Shown: positions 45,635 through 54,561 of the stretch, piece after piece
Numbering within the stretch: position 1 is the stretch's first letter
Layout: every line of letters begins with the position of its first letter
Assembly (NCBI GenBank): GCA_035379625.1
Contig: DAOSVM010000008.1
Span: forward strand, 25,057-89,056
Direction of reading: 5' to 3'
DNA from: DAOSCP01 sp035379625
GTDB taxonomy: Bacteria; Bacteroidota; Ignavibacteria; Ignavibacteriales; DAOSCP01
DNA length: 64,000 nt
Position numbers and translations under genes: made by a program
Notes under the pieces: generated by a model
The model's input: only the letters and a program-made list of their open reading frames with translations
Told to the model about the DNA's origin: nothing
The model's database searches: none

Positions 45635-46599
45635 AAAAACTTCCCCTGCTTTAAAATTTTATAATAACCATATTTAAATTTGGACGCTATACTTAAGAAT
45701 GAATAATAATTTGTAGGAATTGCAAATGAAGGTTCGAAATAACAATTTACCGTACAACCTTGACAAAAATTAAATCTGCCTTCCATTTTAAGATAGTGTT
45801 GATAAACATCAGTTTTCATTATTTCTTTTATAGGTCTATCAATAGGTATGGTTTGGTTCTTAAAGTGATAACAAGGCAATATTATCTTATTATCAGGCGA
45901 GATTACAATAACTCTTGATACAGCTTTACAAGAAGGATTATTTATGTCATTCCCTCCTTTCTTCCTAAGTCTAATGAATGAAGGGTTTAAATAAACATTC
46001 TTTTTACCTTTATAAAAATCTTCAATATAATTTAATGCTTCATCATTTAAGCCAGGATTTCCAAAATATGAAAACACTGGATTTATTAATAAAATTAAAT
46101 TATATTCCAAAGCAATTTTATGCATCTCAGGTAAATATTTATAAGTATCGTTAGTTACTGTAAAAAGTAAATCCGGAGCTTCTTTCAATCCTTTTGCAAT
46201 TTCGATAGATTTGAAAACAGAATTATAACAATTGACTTTTCTAATACGATTGTGCTCTTCTTCATAAGGTGAATCTAATGAAAAATGCAATAAATCAACC
46301 AAGCCTTTCATTTTTTCAGCATATTTGGGATACAAAAGTGTATTTGTTGTAACACTAGTTTTAATTTTTAATTTTTTTGCAAGTTGTAACATTTCAGGTA
46401 AATTTTTATTAAGCAAAGGCTCACCACCTGTTAAATCTATAAATTTTACACCTAATTCCTTTAATTCATATAAATTTCTTGTATAATCTTCCAAACTTGC
46501 ATTTGGAAACTTATTAAAATACTCGTGATCAGCAAAATGACAAAATTCACAACTTGCATTGCATCTATATGTGACATAATAATTGCATAAAAGTAACAT
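45631..46599 (-). CDS. Radical SAM protein with SPASM-like C-terminus
   Basis: The cluster motif is CNASCEFC (CX3CX2C) close to the N-terminus, followed by FIDLTGGEPLLNKNLPEML, TTNTLLYPKYAEKM, LLHFSLDSPYEEEHNRIR and a core ending in PVFSYFG. A second cysteine set (NPSCKAV, then ILPCYHF and FNFCQGCTVNC) suits an extra iron-sulfur site as in SPASM or twitch domains. The start is taken at the ATG at 46599, with AAAGGGA upstream, giving 322 residues; the TTG at 46614 overlapping the previous stop is less likely. Its position among membrane glycosyltransferases suggests a lipid or sugar substrate, but the reaction is unknown. Confidence 0.88.
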   Translation of the reverse strand: MLLLCNYYVTYRCNASCEFCHFADHEYFNKFPNASLEDYTRNLYELKELGVKFIDLTGGEPLLNKNLPEMLQLAKKLKIKTSVTTNTLLYPKYAEKMKGLVDLLHFSLDSPYEEEHNRIRKVNCYNSVFKSIEIAKGLKEAPDLLFTVTNDTYKYLPEMHKIALEYNLILLINPVFSYFGNPGLNDEALNYIEDFYKGKKNVYLNPSFIRLRKKGGNDINNPSCKAVSRVIVISPDNKIILPCYHFKNQTIPIDRPIKEIMKTDVYQHYLKMEGRFNFCQGCTVNCYFEPSFAIPTNYYSFLSIASKFKYGYYKILKQGKFL

Positions 46600-46610
46600 A
46601 TTTTTCCCTT

Positions 46611-47702
46611 TCAATATTTTCTATCTTTCCAAATTACTTTACGACTTAAAAATACAACGATAGGCAATAGTATAACATAAACAATATAATAAATTTCAAA
46701 AGCCCAAAAATATTTCATTTTTTCTTCGATTTCCCATCTTTTTAACAATTGACGTAAATAGATATAATCAATTAAAATTTTTGTAAAAATTAACAATAAT
46801 ACATTAGTGCTCATAAAAAAGGGCGATAAAATAATAAATAAACTATTAATAAAACCAATTGCCATTAGCAAATAATCCTCAATTGGCGCTTGTAACCCAC
46901 CTACACCCCATCTTTTTTTCTGCCAATAAAGAGTTTTCCAATCTTTACAAGCCTTAGAAACATTAAGCGCTTCTTTATCTAATGGATAAATAGCTGTAAA
47001 TTCGCCCGTTTGCACAATAGATTGTAGTAATTTGAAATCTTCTGTAATACTAAACTCTAGATTTTCAAAGCCACCTACTCTGTCATATGCTTTCCTAGTA
47101 AATGCCATATTATTCCCAATACACGTAATAGGCTTGCCTAAATTCATAACTCCTGATGCAATTGATTGCAAAAAACAAAAATCCAAAGCTTGCATACCAG
47201 TAAATGCATTATAACTTTCTTGAGTTGTAAAACCAGCTACAACTCCAACATTATCCACAAAATATGATGCCATACTTTTGGCCCAATATTTTGGCGGCAT
47301 ACAATCCGCATCTGTAGTAATAATTATTTCACCTTTGGATATTTTTATTCCATTTGCTAAAGCATTCGTTTTTCCTTTAAGAGAGCCAATTTCTTCAGTT
47401 GTTGTAATACACTTAAATTTACTTTTCCCATTTATAAAGTCTTCTATAATTTCTTTCGTTCTATCTGTAGATTTGTCATCAACCAAAATAATCTCTAATT
47501 TATCATCTGGATATACTTGCTCATTTAAAGCAATTAAACAATCTTTTATATTTGCTTCTTCATTCCTTGCTGCTACAATTACTGACACAGTTGGTAAATC
47601 TTTATCACTTAATCGTTTAAATTTTTTATTTAAACCTATGGTCATAACAAAGGTTAATATTATATATAATGAAATGCCTATTAAAAAAATTATTTCAAAC
47701 AT
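46611..47702 (-). CDS. Membrane-bound GT2 glycosyltransferase
   Basis: A 363-residue enzyme: one N-terminal membrane helix, a cytoplasmic GT-A domain and two to three C-terminal helices. The catalytic motifs are VSVIVAARNEEANIKDCL, LVDDKSTDRT, the metal-binding TTDADC, the base-containing SITEDF and WQKKRWGVGG, corresponding to the Q(Q/R)xRW motif of processive enzymes such as cellulose and hyaluronan synthases. It could also be a lipid glycosyltransferase of the ceramide glucosyltransferase type. Its start overlaps the deacetylase gene by 13 bases and its stop overlaps the possible radical SAM start. Confidence 0.9.
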   Translation of the reverse strand: MFEIIFLIGISLYIILTFVMTIGLNKKFKRLSDKDLPTVSVIVAARNEEANIKDCLIALNEQVYPDDKLEIILVDDKSTDRTKEIIEDFINGKSKFKCITTTEEIGSLKGKTNALANGIKISKGEIIITTDADCMPPKYWAKSMASYFVDNVGVVAGFTTQESYNAFTGMQALDFCFLQSIASGVMNLGKPITCIGNNMAFTRKAYDRVGGFENLEFSITEDFKLLQSIVQTGEFTAIYPLDKEALNVSKACKDWKTLYWQKKRWGVGGLQAPIEDYLLMAIGFINSLFIILSPFFMSTNVLLLIFTKILIDYIYLRQLLKRWEIEEKMKYFWAFEIYYIVYVILLPIVVFLSRKVIWKDRKY

Positions 47703-48337
47703 CCTTTTACATCTCCAATTTTTAATTCTTTTTTATGTATTTCCTCAATAAAAAATTTTAATATTTCTTCTATATTATCTATTGTTTTATTATTGTCATG
47801 AAATACTACTATCGAATTACTTTTAATCTTTTGTTGAATTATTTTTTTTGTCAAATTCAAATCACCCAAGTAATCATAACTCATCAAACTCCACATGACA
47901 TTTACTAACTTTAAGTCTTTCAATATCTTCATCAAGCTACAATTCAAAAATCTTCCATACGGTGCACGGAAATATCTTATTCGTTTATTTAATATATCTT
48001 CTAAAATGAGATTGTTTTTCTGTATTTGATAATAAACTTGTTTATAAGTCAAGTTTTGTAAATTTAAATGATTATAAGAATGTGAGCCAATTTCATGCCC
48101 ATTTTGTGCAATTTCAAGTATCAACTCTTTATATTCATTACCTTGAATGCTGGCTCCATTACAAAAAAAAAGTGCTTGTATCTTATAATTATTTAAAATT
48201 TTGAGAATATTTTTAGTTGTTTTAATATTAGGGCTATCGTCAAATGTAATTAAAATTTCATTATTTTTTGTTACAAAATAGCTATTTGGGAATAAATACT
48301 TCGCAATTTTTGGTATTTGTAAATACTTATAAATCAT
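47690..48337 (-). CDS. Polysaccharide deacetylase (NodB domain)
   Basis: A carbohydrate esterase family 4 enzyme. Motif 1 is ITFDDSP (TFDDGP in most relatives, catalytic Asp kept). Motif 2 is HEIGSHSYNH (metal-binding His pair), motif 3 is RAPYGR, and motif 5 has the IVVFHDN histidine. The start is the ATG at 48337 because it overlaps the preceding gene's stop as ATGA; the longer TTG reading (48361) has no ribosome site. It gives 215 residues, a single catalytic domain with no signal peptide. It probably removes an acetyl group from a lipid-linked amino sugar at the cytoplasmic face, which is inference from its two flanking glycosyltransferases. Confidence 0.9.
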   Translation of the reverse strand: MIYKYLQIPKIAKYLFPNSYFVTKNNEILITFDDSPNIKTTKNILKILNNYKIQALFFCNGASIQGNEYKELILEIAQNGHEIGSHSYNHLNLQNLTYKQVYYQIQKNNLILEDILNKRIRYFRAPYGRFLNCSLMKILKDLKLVNVMWSLMSYDYLGDLNLTKKIIQQKIKSNSIVVFHDNNKTIDNIEEILKFFIEEIHKKELKIGDVKGCLK

Positions 48338-49467
48338 TTTTTTAGAATTCTCCCTTTCCAATCAAATTTTCCAAAAGCACCACCAATTGCTGATAAAATT
48401 ATATAAGGTATATGAAATATTTCAGCAATTATTAAATATCTTAATAATATTTTATCCTTTTTGTAAAATTTTAATAAACCTGTAAACATCACTAAACTTT
48501 CTGTTAGAATTTTTAACAACCATATGCTAATCAATAAGATAAAATAACTAAATGAAAAAATACTTAATCCACTTAGAATAATAAAATTAAAATAGAATAG
48601 AAATATTAAAAATAATTTAGCAATTAAAAATGAATCATTATAATATAAACTCTTACTAGCCCATCTTTTTCTTTGATTATAAAATTCTTTCAAGTTTCTT
48701 GTTGGATTAGTAGTTACAACACTTTTTTCATCAGTTAAAAATAGAATTTGATGTTTTCCTCTTCTCAATATTTTGTGCATTAAATAAACATCATCACCGG
48801 AAGAAATATTCAAATTTCCATCATATCCGCCAACTTCATAGAACAATTTTTTTCTATAAGCCAAATTTGCAGCATTACACATTATCGGTTCATTATTATT
48901 AATTAAAGCGCCCCCAGTGATAACCAACGACGCAAACTCTAATGCTTGCATTTTGGTAAACAAATCATCCTTATATTCAAATCTCACCAGCCCCGTTACA
49001 AAACCAATGTTTTTATCATTGAAAACTTTTACATAAGGTTGTAGCCAATCTGCATCAAATGTGCAATCTGCATCAGTTGTAACAATAATATCTCCACTAG
49101 ATTGATCGATAGCATAAGTTATAGCTCTTTTCTTAAAACTTAAATTCTTATTTGCTTCAATTGTATTAATAACTTTTATATAACTTTTTGTTATATTATC
49201 TTTTAATAACTTATCCGAACCATCATCAGAAAAATCATTTATATAAATTATCTCTAATTTATCCTCAGGATAATTTAGTTTCTCACAACAATTTAAACTT
49301 CTTAAAATATTTTCTTTCTCATTTCTAAAAGGTATAATTACGCTTATTTTAGGATAAGATTCAATTTCAAAATTCTTTATATTCGTATCCTTTTTAATCC
49401 CGAAATAAAGTTTTGTTATAAAATAAAAATAATAAAAACTAGTTGCAGCAAAGTATAACTCAAGCAT
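48334..49467 (-). CDS. Membrane-bound GT2 glycosyltransferase
   Basis: A second 377-residue GT2 enzyme of the same layout as the one at 46611: an N-terminal helix, KISVIIPFRNEKENILRSL, INDFSDDGSDKLL, TTDADCTFDADWLQPYV, ISSGDDVYLMHKIL and NQRKRWASKS, followed by C-terminal membrane helices. The two share gene order and motif spacing but diverge elsewhere, so they are likely old paralogues acting in sequence. The start overlaps the UPF0104-type gene by eight bases, and its stop is coupled to the deacetylase start. Confidence 0.9.
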   Translation of the reverse strand: MLELYFAATSFYYFYFITKLYFGIKKDTNIKNFEIESYPKISVIIPFRNEKENILRSLNCCEKLNYPEDKLEIIYINDFSDDGSDKLLKDNITKSYIKVINTIEANKNLSFKKRAITYAIDQSSGDIIVTTDADCTFDADWLQPYVKVFNDKNIGFVTGLVRFEYKDDLFTKMQALEFASLVITGGALINNNEPIMCNAANLAYRKKLFYEVGGYDGNLNISSGDDVYLMHKILRRGKHQILFLTDEKSVVTTNPTRNLKEFYNQRKRWASKSLYYNDSFLIAKLFLIFLFYFNFIILSGLSIFSFSYFILLISIWLLKILTESLVMFTGLLKFYKKDKILLRYLIIAEIFHIPYIILSAIGGAFGKFDWKGRILKK

Positions 49468-50428
49468 TAATTTCTCTTTTATGTTTGATTAAGTAAATAA
49501 TACCTATTAATGATGGTATGAAAATATTTATAATAAACAAATAAACTCCTGCATTAAAAGACGCCTCATTACTAATTTGAAATTTTGATAATACATAAAT
49601 GGAAGTTATTTCTCTTACTCCAATTCCTGATATTGATAAAGGAGAAGCTAAAGAAAGTACAAAAAACAAAATTGTACCTGCATACAAAAATGAAAAAAAA
49701 GAAAAATTATGAGAAAATGACATTACTAAAATTGCATATTGTGAAATTAAGCATATATAATAAACAGTTGTAAGTGTGATTAAGTGCAAAAGTGATTTTA
49801 ATCTAATATTTTTAAATTGCTTTACATTATTTATTATAGTACCAAACTTTTTAATAAGAGATAATTTTTCAACAAAATATTTGAATATTTTTCGATTAAA
49901 TATTAAAAGTAATAGAACTATCAATACTACCAAATATATCGTAATGGCAACATAATAAATGATATAATGGAAGTTAAAATATTTCATAGTAAATAATAAT
50001 GACGATATAAAACCTATAACTAAAGTTAGTATTAAAGGAAATAATTTATCCACAAATGAAGCTAAGGAGAGCGTGTAAATATCAACATTAGAGTAAATGT
50101 AATTTCTTCCAACAATTTCGCCCAACCTCATCGGTGTTATAAATCCGCCAGCCAATCCAATCATCAAAGATTTGAAACTTTTAGTTTTATCGTTTATATG
50201 AAAAGCAATCCTAGTAATAAAACTCCATCTTAAATATTGTAAATATATATTTATAAATCCTAAGGCTAAAGCTAAAAGTAACAATAGTTTATCTGACTTT
50301 TTAAATAAATAAATAGCCAACTTGATTGAGACTAATTTTGTGAGAATAAAATAAATAAAAAATGAAATAAATAAAATCTTTATGATTAAACTAATTCTTT
50401 GCTTTATTTTTTTGTCAATAAAATTCAT
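49460..50428 (-). CDS. UPF0104 / LPG-synthase transmembrane-region protein
   Basis: A 322-residue protein with about eight hydrophobic segments. It has the hallmark GLAGGFITPMRLGEIVGRNYIY and a late GIGVREITSIYVL, the motifs of the lysylphosphatidylglycerol synthase transmembrane family (MprF flippase-like domain, AglD C-terminus). It lacks the aminoacyl-transfer domain, so it is not MprF. Stand-alone members are often next to glycosyltransferases and are suspected lipid or lipid-sugar flippases. It is the first gene of the envelope operon. The promoter would lie in 50429-50515, between it and repeat element 2; no clear boxes are seen. Confidence 0.88.
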   Translation of the reverse strand: MNFIDKKIKQRISLIIKILFISFFIYFILTKLVSIKLAIYLFKKSDKLLLLLALALGFINIYLQYLRWSFITRIAFHINDKTKSFKSLMIGLAGGFITPMRLGEIVGRNYIYSNVDIYTLSLASFVDKLFPLILTLVIGFISSLLFTMKYFNFHYIIYYVAITIYLVVLIVLLLLIFNRKIFKYFVEKLSLIKKFGTIINNVKQFKNIRLKSLLHLITLTTVYYICLISQYAILVMSFSHNFSFFSFLYAGTILFFVLSLASPLSISGIGVREITSIYVLSKFQISNEASFNAGVYLFIINIFIPSLIGIIYLIKHKREINA

Positions 50429-50515
50429 TCTATAATTCGAAAAAAAAGTAATTTATAAAATTACTAAAAAAAATTGAAGTGATAAAATATTATAACAGGG
50501 AAAATCAATTTTATA

Positions 50516-51062
50516 TAGCTCAGACGGTTTAAGCATAAAGCCCGTGCGCCCCTGGCGCACGGGCGGGCTAAAGCCAAAATTTTCCCCAATACATTTCAAT
50601 AAATTTTACCACTATATTTTATATTTTTACATTTAGCTAAATAACTAAATATCGTTAAACTATTTTTCTATGAATAATTAACTCACGTAAAAGTGAGTAA
50701 AATACATATCGCTATTACTATATATTAGTGCTTACGATATATTGGCAATTTTAAATAATACATTCGTATTTCCAATATAATTGTATATACGATATAATTA
50801 CAAATTGTAAAAATATATTTGTATACATTATATAATTTTTTTACGCTATAATTGCAAACGCAATTATATTATAAAGAAATTTGCAACAATTATAAAATTT
50901 TCAAGAGGAAAATTTTTTGTGAAGCAGTATCACACTGCATTCTGACGCTACATTTTGGGAGATGTGGAATTGTAAAACCGTTAAGCTACACTTTGTAAGG
51001 TAATAAAGAAAAGATTTTTAGCGGGCCTTCGGCCCGCTGTTATGCTTACACTGTCCGAGCTA
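50516..51062 (+). repeat. Inverted-repeat-bounded non-coding element, copy 2
   Basis: Left end TAGCTCAGACGGTTTAAGC (50516-50534), right end GCTTACACTGTCCGAGCTA (51044-51062); the two still pair at most positions. The left hairpin is GCCCGTGCGCC with loop CCT. The right hairpin is GCGGGCC/GGCCCGC with loop TTC. The second right hairpin of copies 1 and 3 is missing. About 90 bases from the left (around 50620-50705, with TTTAGCTAAATAACTAAA and an ACTCAC/GTGAGT hairpin) are nearly identical to copy 1, and the right third resembles copy 3. No credible coding frame. It lies between two minus-strand genes, 14 bases beyond the T-tract of the STAS gene's terminator. Confidence 0.9.
50716..50871. repeat. 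Degenerate 17-bp motif array in element copy 2
   Basis: TACGATATAAT-type motifs begin at 50716, 50733, 50771, 50788, 50824, 50842 and 50859. Steps are 17 or 18 within groups and 36-38 between groups, matching the spacing in copy 3. Several units are well preserved (TTCCAATATAATTG, TACGATATAATTA) and others are weak. Confidence 0.6.
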
Positions 51063-51078
51063 ATGAGAATAATTTTAT

Positions 51079-51115
51079 AAAAAAAAAGCAAGGTTTCTAA
51101 AGCTCCCTTGCTTTT
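51079..51115 (-). terminator. Rho-independent terminator after the STAS gene
   Basis: Minus strand: AAAAGCAAGG, a 12-base loop, CCTTGC and a run of nine T, about 23 bases after the stop of the gene ending at 51138. Same family as the terminators at 1994, 36511 and 56234. Confidence 0.85.
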
Positions 51116-51137
51116 AATAACTTTTATTTTTATTATT

Positions 51138-51473
51138 TTAAAAACTCTTAACAGCTTCATCAACTGTTTCATACATCTTGAAAACACTAGCCAATTTAGT
51201 AATAACAAGAAGTGATTGAATTCTTTCTTGAGCACCAACTAGCCTAACTTGTCCATTTGCATTTTGTACAGTTGTATAACCACCAATCAATAAACCTATA
51301 CCTGTTGAATTAACAAATTTTACTGATGATACATCGAAAATTATGTTCTTTTTGCCTTCATCCAACAATTTGTGAAGGAGATGATTGAAGTCTGGTGTTT
51401 CATCGCCAGTTAATGTTTCACCATCAAAATAAATAATAACAGCATTATATCGTTCTTCAGTATTAAATTTCAT
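51138..51473 (-). CDS. STAS-domain anti-sigma factor antagonist
   Basis: A 111-residue single STAS domain like SpoIIAA or RsbV: NAVIIYFDGETLTGDETPDF, IIFDVSSVKFVNSTGIGLLIGG and QVRLVGAQERIQSLLVITKLASVFKMYETVDEAVKS. The phosphorylatable serine is in NSTGIG. The family acts by partner switching with an anti-sigma kinase; neither a kinase nor a sigma factor is adjacent, so the partner is encoded elsewhere. AGGAGA lies upstream of the ATG. It is monocistronic or follows hutH, with 71 bases between them. Confidence 0.92.
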   Translation of the reverse strand: MKFNTEERYNAVIIYFDGETLTGDETPDFNHLLHKLLDEGKKNIIFDVSSVKFVNSTGIGLLIGGYTTVQNANGQVRLVGAQERIQSLLVITKLASVFKMYETVDEAVKSF

Positions 51474-51544
51474 ATTTTCTCCTGTTTAAAATTAAATGTT
51501 TACTTAGTGTAATTTACATAAAAATATAAAATTTGTCAAATAAA

Positions 51545-53122
51545 TTATATTAACAATTCAATTTGTTTTTCTACAGCTTGTAAAATAACATCATTTTGAA
51601 TTAGCTCTAATAATTTTTGTATATCATAAAATATCACCCTATCTTCTTCAATTGGTGGAATATTCTGCCTAATTGTTTTATAGGCAATAAAAGTTCCTTT
51701 GCCAGCTTTGTTTGGTTTTAAGAACTCAATTGCCTGTGAAGCCGTTAAAAACTCAATTGCAATCACATTTTCAACATTTTTTAAAACTTTGAAACATTTT
51801 TGAGCAGCAATAGATCCCATTGAATTATGATCTTCTTGATTAGCAGATGTAGGAATGGAATCAACACTTGCCGGATGTGCTAAAACTTTATTTTCCGAAA
51901 CTAATGATGCAGCAGTATACTGAGCTATCATAAGACCAGAATTCAATCCGCCTTTATTTGTTAAAAATCTAGGTAATCCATAACTCAATGCCCCGTTTAC
52001 CATTCTTTCAATACGTCTTTCGCTTATATTTGCAAGTTCAGAAAGTGCTATTGCCATAAAGTCCATAGCCAAAGCCATTGGCTGCCCGTGGAAATTTCCT
52101 CCTTCTAAATGCTCACTTGTTTCAGGAAAAATTAAAGGATTATCATTTGCGGAATTTATTTCAATTTCAACTCTCGAACATACATAATTAATAGCACCTT
52201 TTGATGCTCCGTGTACTTGTGGTATACATCTTAAGGAGTAAGCATCTTGAACTCTCGGATCATTATGTTTATGTGATTCACGAATTTGACTATTTTCAAT
52301 GAGTTTTAACAAATTTTTTGCAGTATTAATTTGCCCTGGATAAGGTCTTTGTTGGTGAATTTTAAGGTCAAAAGCTTTATCGGTTCCTCTTAGTGCTTCG
52401 TGTGATAAAGCAGCAGAGATATCGCAAATTTTTGCTAACTTTCTTGATCTTATACAAATGAAACTTGCAAATGCTGTCATCATTTGTGTTCCATTTATAA
52501 GAGCTAATCCTTCCTTAGCTTTTAATTGTATTGGTTCCAAACCAAATTTTTTAAAAGCCACATCAGATGGGATAATTTCTGGCTGTTTATTAAATAAATC
52601 TTTAGAATTTTCAAAAATCTGAGCTCTTCCTTTACCGATTATTGCCAAAGCTATATGCGATAATTGTACCAAATCGCCACTGGAGCCAACTGAACCTTGT
52701 GATGGCACTACTGGAATTATGTTATTGTTTATCATATCGACCAAGAGCTGACAAGTTTCAAATCTAATTCCAGAATATCCCTTTGCTAGTGAATTTAACC
52801 TCAATATCATCATTATTTTTACTATGTAAGGAGGAATATTTTCGCCACAACCTACAGCGTGACTTAAAATTAAATTTTCCTGTAATTTGTCATTATCTTC
52901 ATTGGGAATAAACACATTAGCAAATTCGCCAAAACCTGTAGTTACGCCATAAATGACTTCGTTTTTTCCTACCCATTTTTCAACTAACTTTCTACTTTTT
53001 TCAATTTGTTTTTTTGCTTGAGTTGAAAGTTCAATTCTCACATCATTTAATAAAATTTCTTCAATTAAATCAAGTGTTAGGCTATTTCCGTCAATTATTA
53101 TTTTTTTCATTGTTTCTTCCAT
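51545..53122 (-). CDS. hutH: Histidine/aromatic amino acid ammonia-lyase
   Basis: A MIO-dependent lyase of 525 residues. The active-site segment reads GSVGSSGDLVQLSH (residues 143-156). The MIO tripeptide, normally Ala-Ser-Gly, is Ser147-Ser148-Gly149, with the cyclising Ser and Gly kept, and the usual APLAH is VQLSH. Other conserved parts are EVIYGVTTGFGEF, ALINGTQ, DAYSLRCIPQVHG, INSANDNPLIF and GNFHGQPMALAMDF, all closest to HutH. No other hut genes are near, so the product might serve something other than histidine breakdown. The start may be the ATG at 53110 (MKKIIIDGN), which has GGAAG upstream. The 279 bases to glf hold nothing recognisable. Confidence 0.85.
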   Translation of the reverse strand: MEETMKKIIIDGNSLTLDLIEEILLNDVRIELSTQAKKQIEKSRKLVEKWVGKNEVIYGVTTGFGEFANVFIPNEDNDKLQENLILSHAVGCGENIPPYIVKIMMILRLNSLAKGYSGIRFETCQLLVDMINNNIIPVVPSQGSVGSSGDLVQLSHIALAIIGKGRAQIFENSKDLFNKQPEIIPSDVAFKKFGLEPIQLKAKEGLALINGTQMMTAFASFICIRSRKLAKICDISAALSHEALRGTDKAFDLKIHQQRPYPGQINTAKNLLKLIENSQIRESHKHNDPRVQDAYSLRCIPQVHGASKGAINYVCSRVEIEINSANDNPLIFPETSEHLEGGNFHGQPMALAMDFMAIALSELANISERRIERMVNGALSYGLPRFLTNKGGLNSGLMIAQYTAASLVSENKVLAHPASVDSIPTSANQEDHNSMGSIAAQKCFKVLKNVENVIAIEFLTASQAIEFLKPNKAGKGTFIAYKTIRQNIPPIEEDRVIFYDIQKLLELIQNDVILQAVEKQIELLI

Positions 53123-53401
53123 AAAATTATCATTAAATTATCTTTAAAGTAACAAAGTTTAATTTTAAATAAAATTATTTTAAAATTTGTCAATTTTTGA
53201 TATTTTTGCAATCTTAAATTATTAATTATTTTTTAATTAAATATCATACTTTATATTTATCATAACTTAATACAAAATTCAATGGAACTAATATTCAACA
53301 AGAATTAAATCATTACAAATAAGTAAATAAATATTTTATGCGAAAATGTTCTTTACTGAGAAAAGAATTATGAAATGTAAAAAATATGTATATAAATTAT
53401 T

Positions 53402-54514
53402 TCAGATCCCCTCGCAATATCTCTTTGCTATTTCTATAGCCTCTTCAATTACAACATTCATATCAAGGTAACGGTAGGTACCCAATCTCCCAACAAATGT
53501 AACCTTATCTTCTTTATAAGCTAAATGTTGATATTTTTCTAGTTTTTTTAAATCATCTGGCAATCTTTTGGGATAAAAAGGGAGTTCATCACGAACGGCT
53601 TCTCTGCTAAACTCTTTGGAAATTATAGTATCTTCAAAATTTTTCCAATATTCAAAATATTTATGTTCAATTATTCTTGTATAAGGAATATTTTCTTCAC
53701 AAAAATTTAAAACACAATTACCTACAAAATCCCCTTTGTCATATTGATTTTCCCAATAAACTGTTCTGTACGATAATTCACCGAATTTATAATTATAGAA
53801 ATCATCTAATTTACCGCTATAAAATATATGGTCATAATACTTTATCATTGATTTTTCAAAAGGTGTATTTAGCTGGATTGAAATATTAGGATGGTCTAAA
53901 AGATTTTCAAAAATTTGTGTGTATCCATTTGAAGGCATACCGGAATACAAATCATAATAATAATTATCATCATAATTAAATCTAACAGGCAAACGCTTCA
54001 AAATTGATGCTGGTAGCAATTTTGGTTCAACACCCCATTGTTTTTTAGTATATCCATAAAAAAAAGCTTCATATAACTCTTTACCAATAAATTTTAATGC
54101 CTGCTCTTCAAAATTTGCTGGCTCTTGAATTCCACTTACTGCTTGAGACTTTATAAATTCTTCTGCATCTTTCGGAAAAAATGTTTTCCCAAAAAATTGA
54201 TTTATTGTTAATAAATTTATTGGTAACGAATAAATTCCTTTATAAGTTTTGGCTTTTACTCTTAAAGAAAAATTTTTAAATTCACTAAATCTATTTATAT
54301 AATTCCAAGTATCTATATTATTTGTATGGAAAATATGTGGGCCATATTTATGAACAGTAATTCCAGTTTTTTTATCAACTTCAGTATAACAATTTCCACC
54401 AATATGATCTCTGATATCAATAACGTCAACTTGAGCATTAATTTTATCTGCTAATTCACGTGCAATTATGCTCCCCGAAAATCCAGCGCCAACACATAAT
54501 ATTTTTTTTTGCAT
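53402..54514 (-). CDS. glf: UDP-galactopyranose mutase
   Basis: A flavoenzyme that converts UDP-galactopyranose to the furanose form for surface polysaccharides. The FAD motif is ILCVGAGFSGSIIARELA, then DHIGGNCYTEV, HKYGPHIFHTNN and KQWGVEPKLLPASILKRLPVRFNYDDNYYYD. The C-terminal signature is FVGRLGTYRYLDMNVVIEEAIEIA. All known active-site residues in these segments are in place. The start is set at the ATG at 54514 with GTGAG upstream; a GTG at 54523 would add three residues. At 370 residues the length is normal. It stands alone, divergent from a lipoprotein gene. The product may feed the glycosyltransferases at 45.6-50.4 kb. Confidence 0.96.
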   Translation of the reverse strand: MQKKILCVGAGFSGSIIARELADKINAQVDVIDIRDHIGGNCYTEVDKKTGITVHKYGPHIFHTNNIDTWNYINRFSEFKNFSLRVKAKTYKGIYSLPINLLTINQFFGKTFFPKDAEEFIKSQAVSGIQEPANFEEQALKFIGKELYEAFFYGYTKKQWGVEPKLLPASILKRLPVRFNYDDNYYYDLYSGMPSNGYTQIFENLLDHPNISIQLNTPFEKSMIKYYDHIFYSGKLDDFYNYKFGELSYRTVYWENQYDKGDFVGNCVLNFCEENIPYTRIIEHKYFEYWKNFEDTIISKEFSREAVRDELPFYPKRLPDDLKKLEKYQHLAYKEDKVTFVGRLGTYRYLDMNVVIEEAIEIAKRYCEGI

Positions 54515-54561
54515 AAATCTCACAAACTTTTATATTTAGTCTTAAAATATAAAGAATTAGA

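Noticed and set aside
50981..51238. Minus-strand frame running from the STAS gene into element copy 2
   Set aside because: It overlaps the well-supported STAS gene in another frame and crosses the terminator and the element's right hairpin.
53123..53401. Intergenic stretch between hutH and glf
   Set aside because: Checked for small genes, RNA folds and promoter boxes; nothing beyond AT-rich sequence can be supported.
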